From: an uncultured Oscillospiraceae bacterium
GTDB taxonomy: Bacteria; Bacillota; Clostridia; Oscillospirales; Oscillospiraceae
NCBI GenBank assembly: GCA_958436045.1
Contig: CAUBIP010000073.1
Coordinates: 1 to 7,961, forward strand
Direction: 5' to 3'
DNA: 7,961 nt
Shown: positions 6,343 to 7,961 of the stretch, piece after piece
Position numbering within the stretch: position 1 is the stretch's first letter
How the letters are laid out: the number at the start of each line of letters is the position of its first letter
Position numbers and translations under genes: made by a program
The notes under the pieces: model-generated
Seen by the model: the letters and a program-made list of their open reading frames with translations, nothing else
Databases searched by the model: none
Told to the model about the DNA's origin: nothing

Positions 6343-7542
6343 ATGGGAAAGATCGGAATTTTCGGCGGCAGCTTCAACCCGCCGCACAACGGGCATATTC
6401 TCGCAGCCGAGGAGCTGGCGCGGCGGTTGGAGCTGGATAAAATTTATCTCGTCCCCGCGGCGACGCCGCCCCACAAGCAGCTGCCGCCCGGATCACCCGA
6501 CGGCCCGGCCCGTCTGCACCTGCTGCAGTTGGCCACCGCCGGGCACCCGAAGCTGGAGGCCTGCGATCTCGAGCTGCGCCGCGGCGGTGTCAGCTACACC
6601 GCCGATACCGTCCGCCAGCTGCGCAAGCAGCACCCGGCAGACCGGCTGTATCTCCTCGTCGGCCCCGACATGTTCCTGACCCTCGACGCCTGGCGCGCGC
6701 CGGTCATGATCACCTCCCAGTGCACCATCGTCCTTGTCCAGCGTGAAAAGCCGGACGAAGACCTGCAGCGCCGCCTGGACGAGCAGCGGGAGAATTTGTA
6801 CCGCACCTATGCCGCCCAGATCGTCACGGTGGAAAACGACTATCTGCCCATCTCCTCGACGCTGGTACGCCGGATGCTGACCTTCGGCTGCGGCGAAGCG
6901 TACCTGGCCCCCGCCGTGTACCAGGCCATCTGCAATGCGCGGGCCTATGGCCTTGCAAAAAGCCTGCGGGGCCTGCCGCTGGACGCGCTGCGGGAGGCCG
7001 CCATCAATCTTCTGAACACCCGCCGCGTCGCCCATGTCCTAGGCTGCAGTGAGACGGCGGCCCGGCTGGCCCGCCGCTACGGCGCGTCCGAACGCGACGC
7101 TGCCCGTGCCGGGATCCTGCACGATATCACCAAGGCCCTGCCCCCGGATGCCCAGTTGCGATTGTGCCAAAAATATGATATACTAATTACCGATTTTGAG
7201 CGCGCCAACCCCAAGCTGCTCCACGCGAAGACCGGCGCCGCCGTCGCCCGCCACATCTTCGGCGAGAACGACGCCATCTGCGACGCCATCTGCTGGCACA
7301 CGACGGGCAAGGCGGAGATGACGCTTCTGGAAAAAATTCTCTACCTCGCCGATTATATGGAGCCCAACCGCCGCTTCCCCGGCGTCGAGCTCCTCCGGGA
7401 GCAGGTGGAGCAGGACCTGGACCAGGCGCTCTACACCGCGCTGGAGATGTCCGTCCAGTCCATCGAGGAAAAGGGCGCGCTGCTGGATGAAAATTCCCGT
7501 CAGGCGCGCGATTATATGCAGCGCCAGCTAGAAAAGAAATGA
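6343..7542 (+). CDS. nadD: Fused NadD-YqeK: nicotinate-nucleotide adenylyltransferase plus HD-domain Ap4A hydrolase
   Basis: One 399-residue protein joins two enzymes that are separate adjacent genes in Bacillus. Residues 1 to about 202 are NadD, which makes deamido-NAD from nicotinate mononucleotide and ATP. Motifs are GGSFNPPHNGH (8-18), TPPHK (41-45), LVGPDMF (105-111) and ISSTLVR (170-176). After a short linker, residues about 210-399 match YqeK, an HD-domain metallophosphatase that splits Ap4A symmetrically into two ADP. Probable metal ligands are His231, His260-Asp261, His294, His304, His319 and Asp337. Both halves keep their key motifs, so both are probably active. ATG 6343 is chosen because GGGGG (6331-6335) lies seven bases upstream and the start MGKIGIFGGSF fits the family; the frame extends to 6277 without support. 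Its stop lies 11 bases before rsfS. Confidence 0.94.
   Translation: MGKIGIFGGSFNPPHNGHILAAEELARRLELDKIYLVPAATPPHKQLPPGSPDGPARLHLLQLATAGHPKLEACDLELRRGGVSYTADTVRQLRKQHPADRLYLLVGPDMFLTLDAWRAPVMITSQCTIVLVQREKPDEDLQRRLDEQRENLYRTYAAQIVTVENDYLPISSTLVRRMLTFGCGEAYLAPAVYQAICNARAYGLAKSLRGLPLDALREAAINLLNTRRVAHVLGCSETAARLARRYGASERDAARAGILHDITKALPPDAQLRLCQKYDILITDFERANPKLLHAKTGAAVARHIFGENDAICDAICWHTTGKAEMTLLEKILYLADYMEPNRRFPGVELLREQVEQDLDQALYTALEMSVQSIEEKGALLDENSRQARDYMQRQLEKK
7156..7184 (+). promoter_or_regulatory. Possible internal promoter within the yqeK part
   Basis: TTGCGA (7156-7161, 4 of 6 consensus) is followed after exactly 17 bases by TATACT (7179-7184, 5 of 6 consensus), with TG at 7176-7177 giving an extended -10. 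It sits in an AT-rich island (7161-7200) inside very GC-rich coding sequence, where codons such as ATA, CTA, ATT, TAT and AAA cluster. Transcription starting near 7191 could supply rsfS and the next gene. Some of the AT-richness follows from Lys, Tyr and Ile codons, so function is unproven. Confidence 0.4.
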
Positions 7543-7553
7543 GGAACAAGCCT

Positions 7554-7907
7554 ATGACAACAGCGAAACAGATCGCCCACCGGGCCGCCCAGGCCCTGGA
7601 CGCCAAAAAGGGGCAGGACATCAAGCTTCTCCGGGTGACAGACGTGACGACCCTTGCCGATTACTTCCTGATCTGCACCGGCACCTCCAACACCCATGTC
7701 AACACCCTCTGCGACGAGGTCGAAAAGGTCATGACCGAAGCAGGGGAGACGCTCCTGCACCGGGAAGGCCACCGCAGCGGCACCTGGGTGCTGCTGGACT
7801 TTGGCTCCCTGGTCGTCCATGTCTTTACCGACGACACCCGCAAATTCTACGACCTGGAGCGCCTGTGGAGTGACGCCGTCGAAGAGCCGTTAACCTGCGG
7901 CGAATAA
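7554..7907 (+). CDS. rsfS: Ribosome silencing factor RsfS (Iojap family)
   Basis: RsfS binds ribosomal protein L14 (uL14) on the 50S subunit and blocks joining with the 30S subunit, lowering translation when nutrients are scarce. The 117-residue product is of normal length. It shows the family features ADYFLICTGTS (35-45), an REGHRSG turn (70-76), WVLLDFGSLVVHVF (78-91) and RKFYDLERLW (96-105). ATG 7554 is preferred because GAGG (7541-7544) lies nine bases upstream. ATG 7539, overlapping the nadD-yqeK stop, is in frame and would add five residues but lacks a separate binding site. The position after nadD-yqeK matches yqeL in Bacillus. Confidence 0.95.
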   Translation: MTTAKQIAHRAAQALDAKKGQDIKLLRVTDVTTLADYFLICTGTSNTHVNTLCDEVEKVMTEAGETLLHREGHRSGTWVLLDFGSLVVHVFTDDTRKFYDLERLWSDAVEEPLTCGE

Positions 7908-7926
7908 CCTGCGCAGCCTGTGCAGG
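7908..7926 (+). other. Hairpin immediately after the rsfS stop
   Basis: CCTGCGCA (7908-7915) pairs with TGTGCAGG (7919-7926) across a 3-base loop, with one wobble pair. It begins at the first base after the stop codon. GGGGAAG rather than a T-run follows, so it should not terminate transcription. It might protect or punctuate the transcript between rsfS and the next gene. Confidence 0.4.
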
Positions 7927-7952
7927 GGGAAGATATCTGCAAAAAGAGATTG

Positions 7953-7958
7953 TGAGGA
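7953..7958 (+). promoter_or_regulatory. Probable ribosome binding site of a gene starting past the window
   Basis: TGAGGA near the right edge resembles the Shine-Dalgarno sites used by ftsY and rsfS in this window. A start codon would fall a few bases beyond the end. In many Clostridia leuS follows rsfS, but nothing here identifies the next gene. Confidence 0.35.
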
Positions 7959-7961
7959 TCA

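Overview
The window is a GC-rich stretch from what looks like a Clostridia-type Firmicute. A high-GC member of the Oscillospiraceae/Ruminococcaceae is my best guess, based on gene order, strong Shine-Dalgarno sequences, a 300-residue FtsY without a long acidic N-domain, and a Bacillus-like SMC with its ATP-binding lysine at position 37. The taxon is inferred, not proven. All six intact genes lie on the + strand and are tightly packed.

Positions 1-694 hold no intact gene. They contain two copies of a hairpin-bearing repeat unit (about 1-172), more inverted repeats, a good intrinsic terminator (219-247), a truncated IS1182-like transposase start (about 281-409), a stretch of broken frames (410-595), and then a convincing promoter with an extended -10 (596-624). 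A short leader with a GC-rich hairpin leads into a Shine-Dalgarno and the GTG start of smc at 695. A reading frame open from 281 runs by chance through all of this into smc. An annotation starting at 281 would therefore add a false 138-residue N-terminus.

Positions 695-5182 carry smc and ftsY (chromosome condensation; SRP receptor), 9 bases apart. Positions 5206-7907 carry rdgB (removal of non-canonical purine NTPs), yhbY (ribosome-associated RNA-binding protein), a nadD-yqeK fusion (NAD synthesis plus an HD-domain Ap4A hydrolase), and rsfS (ribosome silencing factor). The last four functions form a cluster also known from Bacillus (yqeI-nadD-yqeK-yqeL). The block is probably one long housekeeping operon led by the promoter at 596-624. 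A consensus-like promoter inside the yqeK part (7156-7184) could separately drive rsfS and whatever follows. The window ends in a leader with a hairpin and a ribosome-binding-like site, so another gene probably starts just beyond.

The genes are ordinary housekeeping genes, and I do not see a new biological system. The points most worth a second look are the variable-stem hairpin repeat, the transposase remnant reading in frame into smc, the internal promoter in nadD-yqeK, and the basic tail on YhbY.
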